DNA of 64,000 nt, taken from contig OZ024896.1 in assembly GCA_964017195.1 (NCBI GenBank), positions 30,156,430 to 30,220,429 of the forward strand, read 5' to 3'. Under the pieces are notes generated by a model that saw only the letters and a list, made by a program, of their open reading frames with translations, did no database searches and was not told where the DNA came from. A program made the position numbers and the translations under genes. The DNA comes from Siderastrea radians (lineage: Eukaryota; Cnidaria; Anthozoa; Scleractinia; Rhizangiidae). This document shows positions 37,501-45,547 of the stretch, one piece after another (position 1 is the first letter of the stretch; each line of letters opens with the position of its first letter).

Positions 37501-40500
37501 GACCAAGATTTGGTGTCTGTAAAAGAGAAAGTCTGTAGTAGCGGGAGTTGTTTTCAGTAATTTCTTATTCTCAGGGACTTCAGCTGCTGTCCGTAATAAC
37601 GGGGTGTCCGTAATAGCCAGGTGTCCGTAAGGCGAGAATTGACTGTATATAAGAAAATTTCCCTGCTCTTTTAACGTTTTGAAGCAAAAGGCCTCTGTCA
37701 AAAAGGTGCAGGATCATCCAGCACTCATATTTACGGTACAAATGTTTGATGCAACCAAGCTTCGTTGAACACCATTCAACAGCATTCAGGCTCATTCAAC
37801 AAGGTACCCAAACATGTTAAGCATGGCAGCTTCAAAACTGTTGATAGTGTTGACTGGAAATGCTGGATCCATTTGGATAAGGTTGACCCTTTCACTCCCA
37901 GAGTCAGTTATGGAGACATTCAAGGTGGTTCTACTTTTGAGTCTGTGGATAAAATCCTATGGTTTGACCATTCAAATGAAACCTCTTCAGCGGCACTTTC
38001 ACATTGTACTATTTATATTTGAGTATTTTACAGAATGAAATGTGGGATTTGTCTGGAAATTTGATTTTAGACACTCTTGTGCATAATATGGTTAAATGGA
38101 ATGTAAGTTAACCAACAATGAGCATGTGGTCTTTAAGTATTGGTGATCAGCGGTTGTAAAGTTGCTGTCAGGCTCATTATGAACACCTATGCAGCAAATG
38201 TCATGGTGTGCATTACTCAACTGAAGGTATTTCTGGGGCATTCTGCATGTTGGTTAACTCAAGGCTAACACTGAGTTACACCTTTCAATGCCATATGTAA
38301 CTTGTCTTGTAAAAGCTCAGTCTGCTAGACTACAATTGCACAAAAGGGGGTTCTGCTAACAAGTTGTCATGTAAAGCTGGCTGTGAAGGACAGTAACGGA
38401 CTGTGAAGAGTGCAAGGAAGCATCAAAGGAGAAAAACAATATTGCCAGACATGTATCATTTTACAGTGCTGAAAACAGTTGCTGCAATAGTTGCAGAAAA
38501 TGGAAGCTGATTCTACTCTCAACAGGCACTAACTTATCAATGGCTGTGTAGTGCCCTTTAGAAATTTTTTTCTACAAAATTGTTGCAAGACATTTTGTGT
38601 CAAACGTTAAGCAGTGAAACATCACCTTGATTGACTTACAAAAAAAAAACATTTATTAACACTAGTACCTTTTTTTGGTCCCCCATCAGCCCTAAGAGAA
38701 AAGAAAACAGTGAATAAATTATGTTGTCCTTTTGCTCTTCAACTTTCTCAAGATAAACAGCTATAATGTGTCTAATTGATAATTTATTTTTTCTGGCAAC
38801 ATGGGTTCCATACCTGTAATATTAAGTAAATCTTCGGCTGCGCGCTGCAATAAAGAAATTGAGATACCAAATGAAAAAGCACAAACTATGCATTATTAGC
38901 ATTTCACCTTTCTTCGCTTTGGTAAGAGGGAAAGATATTTTGTACAAAAATGTAGTCCAACCTCTTATGAGGAAACCTCTACAAATCGGACGCCTATTCA
39001 AGTAAAATGGAAATTTTCACTTCCATAAGCTAGTTTTCAGGATGGGGAAATGTACAGTGCAAAGAAGGGGTAGAAAGGCAAGTGTTTTCCTATCAAAAAT
39101 TTATCGTTTTGCCAAAGCAGGAAATGTCAAAACAACTTATGACAAACATGTGATCCAGAGTCCTCTGGGAAGGAATACACTGGTCAAAAACATCTTACAG
39201 TACAATACATGTAAGTTACAGTTTCTATGGTGAAGAGACATCTTTTTCTGCAGCTACATGTGACAATATCTTTTTTTAATTATTCAATGTTTTTATTTAG
39301 CACTTGTCACTTTCTTGTCATGTGAGAAAACAACCCTTTGGGCTTCCCATCCAAATGTGAAAAACTCTTACAACTTTTCCCTTATTTGTAAAAAAGAAAA
39401 AAAAAGTATCTTTTTACAGATATTGTGAATGATAAAGAGTTTTCGTCAAATTTTTGTTCTACAACAAAATGGCAACTCGTGCACTTGCTAAAATGCCTCA
39501 TTGTGGAACGAAAAGGGAAAAGATTACATCATAAGAGAAAACTTTGACCAAAGTTTGGGTTTTGGTGGTTTCGACCGCTACAAAAACACATTGAAGCGTT
39601 TATAAAGAAGACATACCATCTTTTTTTCTCTTAAATAAAAGCCAAATGTGACATCGCTATTGTGAAACAAAACAAAAACACTTTGTAAGGGATGCATTAA
39701 AAATTTATACCAAGCGAGAACGTCATAGAAACGCTCGAAGAGCAAAAGAATGTTTTTCATTTTGCGTTCAATTTCATCAAGATCGTCAGCTAAGAAAACT
39801 GCCAAACTGTAGTTGACAAACTGCTATCTCGGGATCTGAAAAGCGGACTTAAGCTGGATTCTGTGTTGAAAAAATTGGGTTAACTTAGTGTTCTGGCGTC
39901 CTAAATAATCAATTAGCAAACAGGAGTTAAAATATCTGCCGCAGCGGGCGCGAGGAGACTTGTGAGCTTCGAAAATTACACTTTCGCTTCCTAGGGAAAA
40001 ATCCATTTTGAACAATACCAGGCTGTGAAACGTAGCATCGAGTGGGTCCAAGATAGCTAGTCCTAATAAGAAAAAAATTTGACTGGATTTGGATGTGAAG
40101 AAAGTGTAAACAACATCATTTAAGACTTAAAATTACCGCGATCTGCACGAGTACATTTCGCTTCTTCCGCAATATTTGTCGATATTTCCAACATTATGAA
40201 GCCGCCCGCTAAACGTTAAAGTAAGTTTACGTTAAGAAATAAGAAAAAATGTATCCTCGTAAAACTTCGAAGAAACCTTCTTCGTAAGCTGTAAATTTAG
40301 GACGATGAAATTAACCGAAAGCTCGTTAAACCCGCAAACTCCGCAAAGTCGAATGACTTCGTATCCTAACTGAAGACTGTTCTAACGTTTAACTCCTCCA
40401 AGGATTTGCGATTCTTTTGCTTTCGTTTCTCTAAATAACCACGCTTAAGCCCTCAAACAAAGATAACAATCGGCGATAATGGCTTTCACGGAAGTTAAAT

Positions 40501-40614
40501 CCCGTTGCCGTTTTCGCAGCCGACTCATCTCGCTCGCACATGTGGCCATCGCGCGAACCGTACCTTAGTTCCAGTGGATGCGGGTATCCCAGCCAAAGCT
40601 GCGACACTGGTCAT
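13524..40614 (-). CDS. PTBP1: Polypyrimidine tract-binding protein (hnRNP I), complete
   Basis: Nuclear RNA-binding splicing repressor that binds CU-rich RNA. 21 coding exons in transcript order: 40614-40564, 38844-38814, 38691-38669, 37397-37326, 36857-36777, 26691-26615, 24969-24897, 24466-24293, 23925-23874, 23765-23707, 23586-23486, 22767-22685, 22214-22131, 22014-21932, 19745-19712, 18455-18363, 17470-17376, 16883-16765, 15697-15623, 15073-15010, 13592-13524. Lengths sum to 1593 bases = 530 residues plus stop, against about 531 for the short human PTBP1 isoform, and every phase matches. Signature stretches are [88 protein letters not shown] and [20 protein letters not shown]. The start ATG (complement of 40612-40614) gives the expected short leader ending GTKR. 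One intron has a GC donor. The single-gene assignment (PTBP1/2/3 ancestor) is inference. Confidence 0.97.
13895..14225. repeat. G-run and CT-rich low-complexity tract
   Basis: An uninterrupted G-run of about 18 bases near 13899-13916, then a long pyrimidine-rich stretch of CTCC/CCCCTG units, in the last PTB intron. Open frames on both strands here are compositional. Confidence 0.7.
14335..14798. mobile_element. Tigger/pogo-like non-autonomous transposon
   Basis: 464 bases bounded by TA on both sides (14333-14334 and 14799-14800). The ends are CAGTAAAAGTTTCCCTTGCG and, inverted, CAGTTAAAGCTCTCGTATG. Internal CTCGTAAGCGACC units repeat. CAGT..ACTG ends with a TA duplication and GCGACC-type subterminal repeats are typical of the Tc1/mariner-pogo group. 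It sits in a PTB intron. Confidence 0.75.
14810..14842 (+). repeat. Retroposon-like tail
   Basis: TCAATAAAGATTATCATTAT followed by ATT repeats directly after the Tigger-like element. It resembles the 3' end of a LINE or SINE with a microsatellite tail. Confidence 0.4.
16337..16476 (-). mobile_element. Diverged SINE body fragment
   Basis: Matches the body of the SINE at 5700-5925 (ACTGGTTCTCATTTATACAC, AGGCAAAGTTCCTTGCCTAA, AACAACACAATTCAAG). The tRNA-like head is not recognisable. It lies in a PTB intron. Confidence 0.55.
17239..17263 (+). repeat. (TTTA)n microsatellite
   Basis: Six TTAT/TTTA units in a PTB intron about 110 bases from the exon 17376-17470. Confidence 0.8.
19712..19745 (-). 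other. PTBP1: 34-base PTB exon flanked by CU tracts (autoregulatory exon candidate)
   Basis: Exon of 34 bases with acceptor TTCTCTAG and donor GTACGT. Joining the flanking exons without it shifts the frame and gives TAG as the sixth codon of the next exon, with five more introns downstream. Minus-strand pyrimidine tracts lie 46-62 bases upstream (complement of 19791-19808, CCTTCTCTCTCTTG), further upstream (complement of 19841-19857) and 38-50 bases downstream (complement of 19662-19674, CTTTTCTTTTTTC). In vertebrates the equivalent PTB exon has the same length and is skipped under PTB control, causing decay of the transcript. Confidence 0.8.
19974..20375. mobile_element. TTAA-bounded MITE with long inverted arms
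   Basis: 402 bases starting TTAAGGACGGTGCCTC and ending GAGGCACCATCCTTAA. The arms continue to match inward (TTTTGACTATG, AATCCAAAAAGAAAA, GGGTAACCAC/GGGTAGCCAC, AGATAATTAAGC), so almost the whole element is one hairpin. The TTAA ends point to a piggyBac- or Kolobok-type target site. In the PTB intron beside the 34-base exon. Confidence 0.75.
20415..20896. mobile_element. TIR element with AAATGATCTAATAAACGC ends
   Basis: Terminal inverted repeats AAATGATCTAATAAACGC at the left and GGCGTTTATTAGATCATTT at the right. Subterminal units TAATAAATGCC, TAATAGACGCCC and AACGCCCCC follow, with a C-run at 20502-20516. The layout resembles Tigger/pogo derivatives. No transposase frame survives. Confidence 0.7.
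22465..22665. mobile_element. MITE of the TTAACCCTTTAAGCCC family, copy 3 (degenerate)
   Basis: Retains CATATTCTCCTCGGTATTC, GAGAATTTGATTAAAAATC, TTCTCTTGACCTGCATG and AAGGAGAAATTAGATGC of the family, but the terminal repeats are worn. It ends about 20 bases from a PTB exon (22685). Confidence 0.6.
22768..23485 (-). other. PTBP1: PTB intron with GC-AG borders
   Basis: The exon ending at 23486 must stop after AGTAG to join the next exon in frame as S-R-D-Y-T-R. The intron then begins GCAAGT and ends GGTTAG. AG|GCAAGT is the usual context of GC-AG introns; the nearest GT (AAGA|GTAGGC) breaks the frame. Confidence 0.85.
24065..24265. mobile_element. MITE of the TTAACCCTTTAAGCCC family, copy 4
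   Basis: Begins ATTTACCCTTTCAACCCC and shares AATCTAATTTCCC, TTGATCAAACATACATG and AAGCAAATTCTCCCAACTAG with copy 5. Its right end lies within about 30 bases of the PTB exon 24293-24466, so it lies close to the donor side of that intron. Confidence 0.6.
24599..24816. mobile_element. MITE of the TTAACCCTTTAAGCCC family, copy 5
   Basis: Left end TTAACCCTTTAAGTCCCAAT, right end ATTGGGGCTTAAAGGATTAA: near-perfect inverted ends about 218 bases apart. The internal motifs CATCTAAATTTCTCC and GTCATGAGAATAAAGG are shared with the other copies. This is the best-preserved member. Confidence 0.8.
25159..25637. mobile_element. TIR element rich in TTAATTTC/GCGTTAA
   Basis: Ends ACCTTATTATAGGAAATT and its inverse AATTTCCTATAATAAGGT, flanked by TA. 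The interior repeats CGCGTTAATTTAAG and TAATTTC many times in both orientations. 479 bases, no ORF, in a PTB intron. Confidence 0.75.
25895..26526 (+). mobile_element. TTAA-bounded 'AAGGTGGCTCCC' element, copy 1
   Basis: 632 bases from TTAAGGTGGCTCCCTA to TAGAGAGCCACCTTAA. It is colinear with 63196-63716 (shared CAAAAGTGACTATACGAACT, GCAAGAGTTACAAAAGAAAC, GTTCCTGAGATTTGCC, CATAAAACTATAG), with a central length difference of about 110 bases. The TTAA ends suggest piggyBac- or Kolobok-type mobilisation. Confidence 0.8.
26760..27018 (+). mobile_element. LINE-like 3' end with (TTAC)n tail
   Basis: AT-rich stretch ending CCTTAAATAAAGACTTCACT and then TTAC repeats. The poly(A)-signal-like AATAAA followed by a short microsatellite is typical of non-LTR retrotransposon 3' ends. 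No reverse transcriptase remains. Confidence 0.45.
27280..28060 (+). repeat. Dispersed repeat 'EFRA' family, copy B
   Basis: Aligns with copy C (32000-32071 plus 36139-36600) over CAAAATGG.TGC, TTTTCAAGATG, AATCAAA.GAAGAAGC, GAGCT/GAGTTGC.GACTTT, GGGAATG.TCAAGCACTTCT, CCTAAACAGACA.GAATCC-like and CAACTGGTG/CAACCAGTG segments, and with copy A over its middle. It is the longest copy and shows what copy C looked like before insertion. Confidence 0.65.
28105..29912. mobile_element. 1.8 kb TIR element with TGTGTGGTTCCAG ends
   Basis: Left end TGTGTGGTTCCAGAAAATAT with ATCCATACCCCCCC; right end the inverse, with GGGGGTATGGATATTTTC and GGAACCACACA. Subterminal CCTGGAAATTCCAAT / GGAAATTCCAATTTT blocks also mirror each other. 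Central 1.5 kb has no recognisable transposase. In the large PTB intron. Confidence 0.75.
30296..31913. mobile_element. hAT-like TIR element, 1.6 kb
   Basis: Ends CAGGGCTTGAAATAAC and, inverted, CAGGGCTTGAAATAATTTCC. Subterminal repeats of TCCGGTCAAAAATAGG and GTCCGGTC type occur at both ends. The flanks share GGAAGAT/GAAGAT, consistent with a 6-8 base target duplication. CAGGG ends and short subterminal repeats suit the hAT superfamily. It contains one small ORF (30767-31006). Confidence 0.7.
30767..31006 (+). CDS. Small acidic-tailed ORF inside the hAT-like element
   Basis: 79 residues from an ATG in good context (AAAATGG) to TAG. The N-terminal half is Pro/Arg/Lys-containing ([28 protein letters not shown]). 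The C-terminal half is strongly acidic ([16 protein letters not shown]). I do not recognise the family. It may be a remnant of the element's own protein or of a captured first exon. No transposase motif is visible. Confidence 0.35.
   Translation: MEGPPFQGYDTTPAIHLWVTSATRPPNQSKGKSYKAREFAKRGMVLIDCSSTEEDSDSDNEDELEDRAIDLIKDTGVDQ
32072..32190 (+). repeat. Left LTR, 5'-truncated
   Basis: Matches the right LTR over ACGTTCGTAG, TGGTAGCACGCTA.AGGATTA, GCTGTTCGTTGCATGAATC and GTTTTCAATAATCCGAGA. It lacks about 28 bases at the start and has a 20-base insertion near 32088-32108. Confidence 0.8.
32191..32204 (+). other. Primer-binding site of the LTR element
   Basis: TGGTGTCAGAAGTG begins at the base after the left LTR end, with the TGG expected for pairing to a tRNA 3' CCA. 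Confidence 0.7.
32260..33339 (+). pseudogene. gag remnant with zinc knuckles
   Basis: Broken into short frames. Near 32450 lies a gag-like segment ([18 protein letters not shown]). The frame 32956-33339 carries two Cys/His clusters: the first CQRC..FHP..PAC, the second [10 protein letters not shown] with Arg where the last Cys is expected. Several stops and shifts lie between, so it is not functional. Confidence 0.75.
33403..34185 (+). pseudogene. Reverse transcriptase remnant
   Basis: Recognisable RT blocks: [59 protein letters not shown] and the catalytic IDDVLVH. A C-run at about 33880-33893 shifts the frame, and the frame is regained near 33955, leaving an alien segment between the second and third blocks. 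The thumb region continues in another frame at 34191-34448. Confidence 0.85.
34191..34560 (+). pseudogene. RT thumb and RNase H stub
   Basis: [18 protein letters not shown] and [14 protein letters not shown] are RT-thumb and connection sequence. Only the end of the RNase H/connection region follows ([18 protein letters not shown]), joined directly after KSILRLR. Most of the RNase H domain is therefore deleted. Confidence 0.75.
34838..35812 (+). pseudogene. Integrase remnant
   Basis: The longest frame of the element. Zinc-binding [14 protein letters not shown], catalytic-core Asp in [10 protein letters not shown] and in RSDNGPQY, then [16 protein letters not shown], where the catalytic Glu position appears to be Lys. 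A Pro/Ser-rich tail ends at 35812. It is separated from the upstream frame by a stop at 34831-34833. Confidence 0.85.
35993..36005 (+). other. Polypurine tract of the LTR element
   Basis: AAAAAAAGGGAGA immediately before the right LTR, the usual plus-strand priming site. Confidence 0.75.
36006..36138 (+). repeat. Right LTR (133 bases)
   Basis: Starts TGTTGTGTTATCAAACG right after the polypurine tract and ends ATAATCCGAGA, the same end as the left LTR. This is the complete copy. Confidence 0.85.
36139..36600 (+). repeat. Dispersed repeat 'EFRA' family, copy C (right part)
   Basis: Resumes the copy interrupted by the LTR element; the left part is 32000-32071. One frame reads [18 protein letters not shown] then [15 protein letters not shown], comparable with [14 protein letters not shown] in copy B and EFRTSRAKKSFFEE in copy A. 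Confidence 0.65.
37469..37645. mobile_element. Short pogo/Tigger-like MITE
   Basis: 177 bases. Ends CAGTCAACTCTCATTATAAC and, inverted, CAGTCAATTCTCGCCTTACG, with TA on both sides. Internal GTGTCCGTAATA units recur. In a PTB intron about 70 bases from exon 37326-37397. Confidence 0.8.
37905..38030 (+). repeat. Satellite-like monomer, block 2 (single copy)
   Basis: CAAGGTGGTTCTACTTTTGA, GTCTGTGGATAAAATCCTA and GACCATTCAAATGAAA are the reverse complement of the monomer in block 1. One copy plus part of another, in a PTB intron. Confidence 0.7.
38669..38844 (-). other. PTBP1: Two PTB microexons (31 and 23 bases)
   Basis: Exons 38844-38814 and 38691-38669 encode [10 protein letters not shown] and GLMGDQKK and together are 54 bases, so loss of both keeps the frame while loss of either breaks it. 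They supply the N-terminal region that carries the nuclear import/export signals in vertebrate PTB. Confidence 0.85.
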
Positions 40615-40900
40615 ATTCTGCTGGAAAAAAAGTGCAAGAAATAGCAATCGAGCTTTGCTAAAGCACCACAACTGACTTGTAAAACGTCAAGTTCAAAATA
40701 AGGCAAACCTTCAGCGTTGCTCAGACACGGGAACAAGATGGCGGCTGATTGGAATTTGCAAACAAAAACACGTGAGGCACTCTGGGATGGAACAACCAAC
40801 GTGGACCAATTGGTATTGTGCAATTGTATCACGTGACTGAATTCTTGGAGTTTTGCGGGCTCTGTAAGCTAAACTTTTATTGTTTGACTGTAATTAGAGG
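40615..40900 (-). promoter_or_regulatory. Presumed PTB promoter / 5' UTR region
   Basis: Upstream of the PTB start codon on the minus strand. A palindromic CCAATTGG lies near 40806, and E-boxes TCACGTGA (40829-40836) and CACGTG (near 40769) are present. A pyrimidine run ending TTTTTTTCCAG directly before CAGAATATG could also be an acceptor for an upstream non-coding exon, so the transcription start is not fixed. Confidence 0.35.
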
Positions 40901-41954
40901 TTATTGTGGTAAATTTCAATAAATAATTCATTTACAATCTACTAAAGTTGCTAATTTCTTGTCGATTGAAGTCATAACTGTCCTGGGAGCTCCAGTGGTA
41001 AGAACATCAAAAACCCAGTACTTTTTTTTATGCTGCCCTTTTCCTTGAAATAGCGAAAATTTACGGTCGCGGTTCGCAAAGTGTATACACGGCTCCGGAC
41101 ATCTCAGTAAGTCTTATTAAGAACCCTCGAAAATGAGCCGAAGAGAACCAACTCTTGATATCTCAGTTCATTTTGTACTTTACCTTTGTTTTGAAGAGTG
41201 ATTATCTTCATTATTTCGGATTTGTTTGTTTGTTTGCTTGTTTGCAGCGAACCAAACTGTAACCCAATATTTATAAAGAGCAGGCACGCTCAATTTTTTA
41301 ACGGTACGCAGGTCTTACAAGGTCTTCTCTGATTTGCTGAGAAAACAATAGAACAAACAACAGAACAGTGGACCCTAGCCCTAAAAACAATAGAGCTGCG
41401 TGATACCAAGGTCCAACGAAATTAGAGGTTGTAAAGAGCTGCGTGGTATCTGGTTTTTAAGTCAATCATTTAATTATTTCTGCTTTGTTTTTGTTTTGTT
41501 TTTTGTTTGTTTGTTTGTTTGTTTGTTTTTTACTTTTTAGCTTTTGCTGTTGTCATGTCTTTTACTTTTATTTTGTTTCCTTTTTGTCTCTGAAATTGTT
41601 TCCTTGGATTTTTTTGTGCTTGTCGGTCGGTCCGTTATTTGCTCGTGTATGTCTCGAATCATAATTGGTTTATTTTTCCTTTACATTTTCTGTACAATTT
41701 TTTAAGTCTTTAAGCTTGAGAACTTATGTTTCAGTTTAGATTTTGTCTGGTTGGATTGAAATCTACCAGCTGGTTTCTACAGCTAAGTGTGTCTCCAATA
41801 AATTATTAAATGGTAAATGCTATTATTTAAAGTGGAAGTGCACTTATTTAGCTTATACAGCTAGCTAATACAGCTAGTTCACAGGCACTCCACTATTTAC
41901 AAACGTGGCCGAGGAGATGAACTCGGGACTACCGAGAAATAAATCCAGCCAGTG

Positions 41955-42028
41955 GTCGGAGCGGGACTCGAACGCGGGACCTCCGGGTCGCGAGTTCAAC
42001 GCGCTACCCACTCGGCCACGCTGCCCCT
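41955..42028 (-). mobile_element. tRNA-derived SINE head
   Basis: Minus strand from 42028: GGGGCAGCGTGGCCGAGTGG, GTAGCGCGTTGAACTCGCG, CCCGCGTTCGAGTCCCGC. The A and B boxes are intact, but the acceptor ends do not pair, so it is a retroposed tRNA-like head with a body continuing to about 41892. Confidence 0.65.
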
Positions 42029-42199
42029 ACACAGCTCTGGACTGTATCGTACATTATTTCGTCTTTACTGAACCTGTGTTAAATTCGCGGAGTTGATTAT
42101 TCCTCGTTTACTAGCTGTGATTAACCAAAGGTGAGAAATTTTTTTAGTGTTTTTTCTAGCGTCTTTTAAACTTACATATGTTTTAGTCGAAAATTTGTG

Positions 42200-42236
42200 C
42201 AATTAAGCTTTAAATGTCATCGTGTATGAATAAAGG

Positions 42237-42319
<83 letters not shown>

Positions 42320-42320
42320 A
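42200..42320 (+). mobile_element. Retroposon 3' end with (GATT)n tail
   Basis: GTATGAATAAAGGTTTTGATT followed by about 20 GATT units. The AATAAA-like signal before a perfect microsatellite is typical of a LINE/SINE tail. The complementary open frame of repeated NQSI is an artefact. Confidence 0.65.
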
Positions 42321-43199
42321 GTGGCCACGCATGATGGGAAGAAACCTTTTTTTTTCTTTTTATGCTTTGTTTTGTTTTTGTTTTGGCTCGCACTCCCCAA
42401 TACCAACCATTTAAGAATAAGTGGAGACTGGGAACGAGTTTGGACAGAATTTCAGCTTCACTACGCAGCAGAAAGCAGACAGCACATATATTCCATTAGG
42501 ATTATTTTGCAGGTTTGGGTTATGTGCCCAGTAAATAGAGCAGTTATCTACAATATACAATATTCCGGTATCCAGGAAACGTCAACACTTTGACAATGAA
42601 CCATGCGAACAGAGCTGACCAGCCACATACAAAATATTGGGGTTAGACGGAGACCAGGAAAAAACCTAGCTATATACATTTTTTAAAAGACCGTGGGAAA
42701 AAAATGGCAGGAAATCTGGGTAGGAACCATCGCCCAATCTCCAGCAGTTAGCAGTCCTTCCTACTAGGCTATATACATTAAAATTAACAACGCTAATGAG
42801 CGGTGTCGGCCTAGAATCTCTCCCCTCCGCAGAAGCCTCCTACAGTCGCAAATTGACTGCACGCTTGGGAAGAAACGCGCAGAGGCTGGGAAGAGGGAAA
42901 AACTAAAGCGCGCGGGGGGGGGGAGGGGAAGTGGGGCGCTCTCGTTTTCTCTCCTCAGCGCTGCCACTCCCTTTTCTTTCTTTCACTGATGTTTACTGCG
43001 GAGGAGAGAGGCCTGGAATGATATCCCACATGCTAACCAACGCTTAAATACCCCACAGTATTACCCATGATGCATCTTCTTCCACCTGCCCCAAGCCCTA
43101 CAGCTCTCTTGCCGCAGAAATATTTAATTTCAGGCTAATTTGTTGGCACTCAAACGCCAGAAATTCCCGCCAGAACGTCACGCTAGCCCACATATAGGG

Positions 43200-43409
43200 C
43201 AAGAACGTCATGCTAGCCCACATATAAGGCACTAATGTGAAGGTAAGTGAGTACAAGTGAAGGGAAGTGAGTGCAAATGAAGGAAAGTGAGTACAAGTGA
43301 AGGAAAGCGTGTGTTAGTGGAGGTAGGTGCGTTAACCAGTTGGTGTATATATTCATATAGGACTGTAATGTTGTTAGTGCCTTATATGTGGGCTAGCATG
43401 ACGTTCTTG
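43200..43409. mobile_element. Foldback element with 36-base perfect arms
   Basis: Arms 43200-43235 and 43374-43409 are exact inverses (CAAGAACGTCATGCTAGCCC, then ACATATAAGGCACTAA). The loop carries about four copies of a 20-base unit GTGAGTACAAGTGAAGGAAA. A partial direct copy of the left arm lies just before it (43171-43200). Confidence 0.8.
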
Positions 43410-44161
43410 TCGAAATTCAATTATGACACATGCGCATGCCAAAAAACAAAAACACCGGTGTACATATAGGCGACCCAAAGTTTTGCGACCATTTGTACAG
43501 CTTCGTCTGTTTCAATCCAGTTAGCCTCAACGCAAGGCTCGAAAATACAAAATTTGATCACCTTTTAATCCAGGGGCAGGATTCACAAAGCTGTCCTAAG
43601 TCCGGATGAATCCTAAGTGTTGTTCGTAACAATAGGCCTTTGTTTTCCAACAATACATAGGACACATCTTATCTCAGGAGGGCTTCGTGAACGGCCAGCC
43701 CCAAAAACCGATAGACTAATATTTAAATTATAAATTTCACTCTTGGTCCCATTTTTCTACTTGTTATATTTTTAACCTTGTAAAAATCGTTACAAATCGT
43801 TGAAGCAAATCACTTTTTTGAAAAGTTTATGGGGCCTCGCACTCAGTACAAACGTACTCGACTGCTTGAAACTTCGAAGACTAAAATATTACAAAAACAT
43901 AAAATTTAACTGTGATCCCACTTAAGAGTAACTCGTGACTTTGGGACAGTAACAGCGCTATTGTGCCTTCAGAGACCAGCTATGATATGCAGCCAAGGAT
44001 CGTCACTTTGGAACAAGGTTATTTCCAACTCTATGCTAATTTTACACCGACCACACCCAGAGCGCCAACGCTGTTAAAGACTCTATTTAGCTTGTAACGG
44101 CTGTATCTGACAGAATGACCCTGGCACCTGGTTGCTCTAGGATAACCTTCTGACCAGGGTA

Positions 44162-44375
44162 AAGCCTCGGCTAAACGATCAAACATTCTTTTCCAACACG
44201 GTGTTTGTCATACAAACGTTCGGTGGCTAAACAGGTAAACGGTGTTTGACCAAACATCGGACAGTGGAAAGCCATTTAAATGCAAAGCTGAGAGAGGCGG
44301 CTAAGCAGTAAAACATGTTCGTCTAACACGATGTTGGACGAAAATGTTTGATCGTTTAGCCAGGGCTTGAGGCAA
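44162..44375. mobile_element. Foldback MITE (GGCTAAACGATCAAACATT)
   Basis: Left arm CGGCTAAACGATCAAACATT; right arm the inverse AATGTTTGATCGTTTAGCC, with further paired TCCAACACGGTG / ACGATGTTGGACG. About 214 bases, non-coding. Confidence 0.7.
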
Positions 44376-44379
44376 GGAT

Positions 44380-44509
44380 AAACAACAGTAAACTGATTCT
44401 TACGGCAAAAAGATTGAGAAGTTAAAACTGAGACAGAAATTTATTTCATTTCTGTCTCGATTTTAATTTTTCAATCTTTTCGCCTTAAGGATCAGGTTAC
44501 TGTTGTTTA
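44380..44509. repeat. Long hairpin
   Basis: Arms of about 60 bases: AAACAACAGTAA, CTGATTCTTACGGC, AAAGATTGAGAAG, AAACTGAGACAGAAAT pair with the inverse ATTTCTGTCTCGATTTT, TCAATCTTTTCGCC, AGGATCAG, TTACTGTTGTTT. Loop under ten bases. It directly follows the foldback MITE at 44162-44375. Confidence 0.75.
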
Positions 44510-45110
44510 ATTTTGTCTTCAAGATTTTTACTGATCCAGGTCTACACAAGTTCCGGCACTCCTCACTGGTGTGTCGCTGTGGTTTTGCCTTTTGTAGTTC
44601 TTAAGGCAATGGGCGACGCCCACCGAAGACTGCTCAATTATGTGCTCTGACTCTATACGCCTCTTCAAGTGGATTCTTGTCCGTTACTTTCACCTGACAG
44701 AAGGTGAAGACTTTTGAAACAAATATGACTTATCACAAACTGTATACAATCAAGGTACCATTGGAAACCTAAATCTACCGGGAAGATGTTGATCGGCAAA
44801 GATAAGTATTTTAAATAACATCTGACGTGAATGTTGATAGAACCGAGTGATACAGATAGCCAGTATTTCTCTTGAAGCGTTTTGACCGTATTTGGCTCAG
44901 GAAGAATGGTATGTTTTAACCAAGATAAGGATCTCCTGGTTTTGATTAGTAGGTTAACAGTTTTTCAGACCAGTTCCTATCGATTTTTGCGCCGCGTTAA
45001 TTTTCATCATCGAGACTGGGCAAGACTATCTTGGAAAACGGGTACGTAAAGTTCGTATTTTTTTTTTTCTGGAGTAAGACTACTATTGTTTCCGAAACAT
45101 TGAGCGGCAA

Positions 45111-45547
45111 CCCGGCCCCCGGGGGGTACTTCCCAAAGACTTGGGTGAGGGTGTGCGGCGCGCTTCTGGAAAACCTTACCCTATTTCAGACCAGAATATG
45201 TGATTTCCCCTACCCTATTTCAGACCTGCCCCAAAATTTGATACCCTATTTCAGACCAGACCCTAACCCTATTTCGTTTGTGTAAATATTTGAGAAGGGC
45301 TTCAGATTCCCAACGTTAATCAAACCTCAGTTCTTTGGAGAAGAAAATTAATAAAAAGATACCTTTTTGTAACAACCATACCAGATCCCATATCAGAGTG
45401 CACAAACCTCACCCTATTTCAGACCAAAATGGTCAAAATCTATACCCGATTTCGGACCATAAAGGCTCAAAAACCATACCCTTTGGCGCCGCACATACCT
45501 ATATAGCTTATATAAGGGAGTACGTACCCCCCCCCCCCCACCGGGCA
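45111..45547. mobile_element. MITE with ACCCTATTTCAGACC internal repeats
   Basis: Ends CCCGGCCCCCGGGGGGTAC and GTACCCCC..CCACCGGGC inverted. Inside are five or more copies of ACCCTATTTCAGACC and relatives. The two open frames here (45031-45285, 45335-45571) are repeats of PYFRPD/PISD type and not genes. Confidence 0.7.

Noticed and set aside
40611..40832. 73-residue minus-strand frame upstream of the PTB start
   Set aside because: It is out of frame with the PTB start codon and ends at it. It probably covers promoter or 5' UTR.
41955..42028. Functional tRNA gene
   Set aside because: A and B boxes are present but the acceptor stem ends do not pair and a SINE-like body follows. The same holds for 5853-5925 and 60235-60318.
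42203..42406. Open frame with repeated NQSI on the minus strand
   Set aside because: It is the translation of the (GATT)n microsatellite tail.
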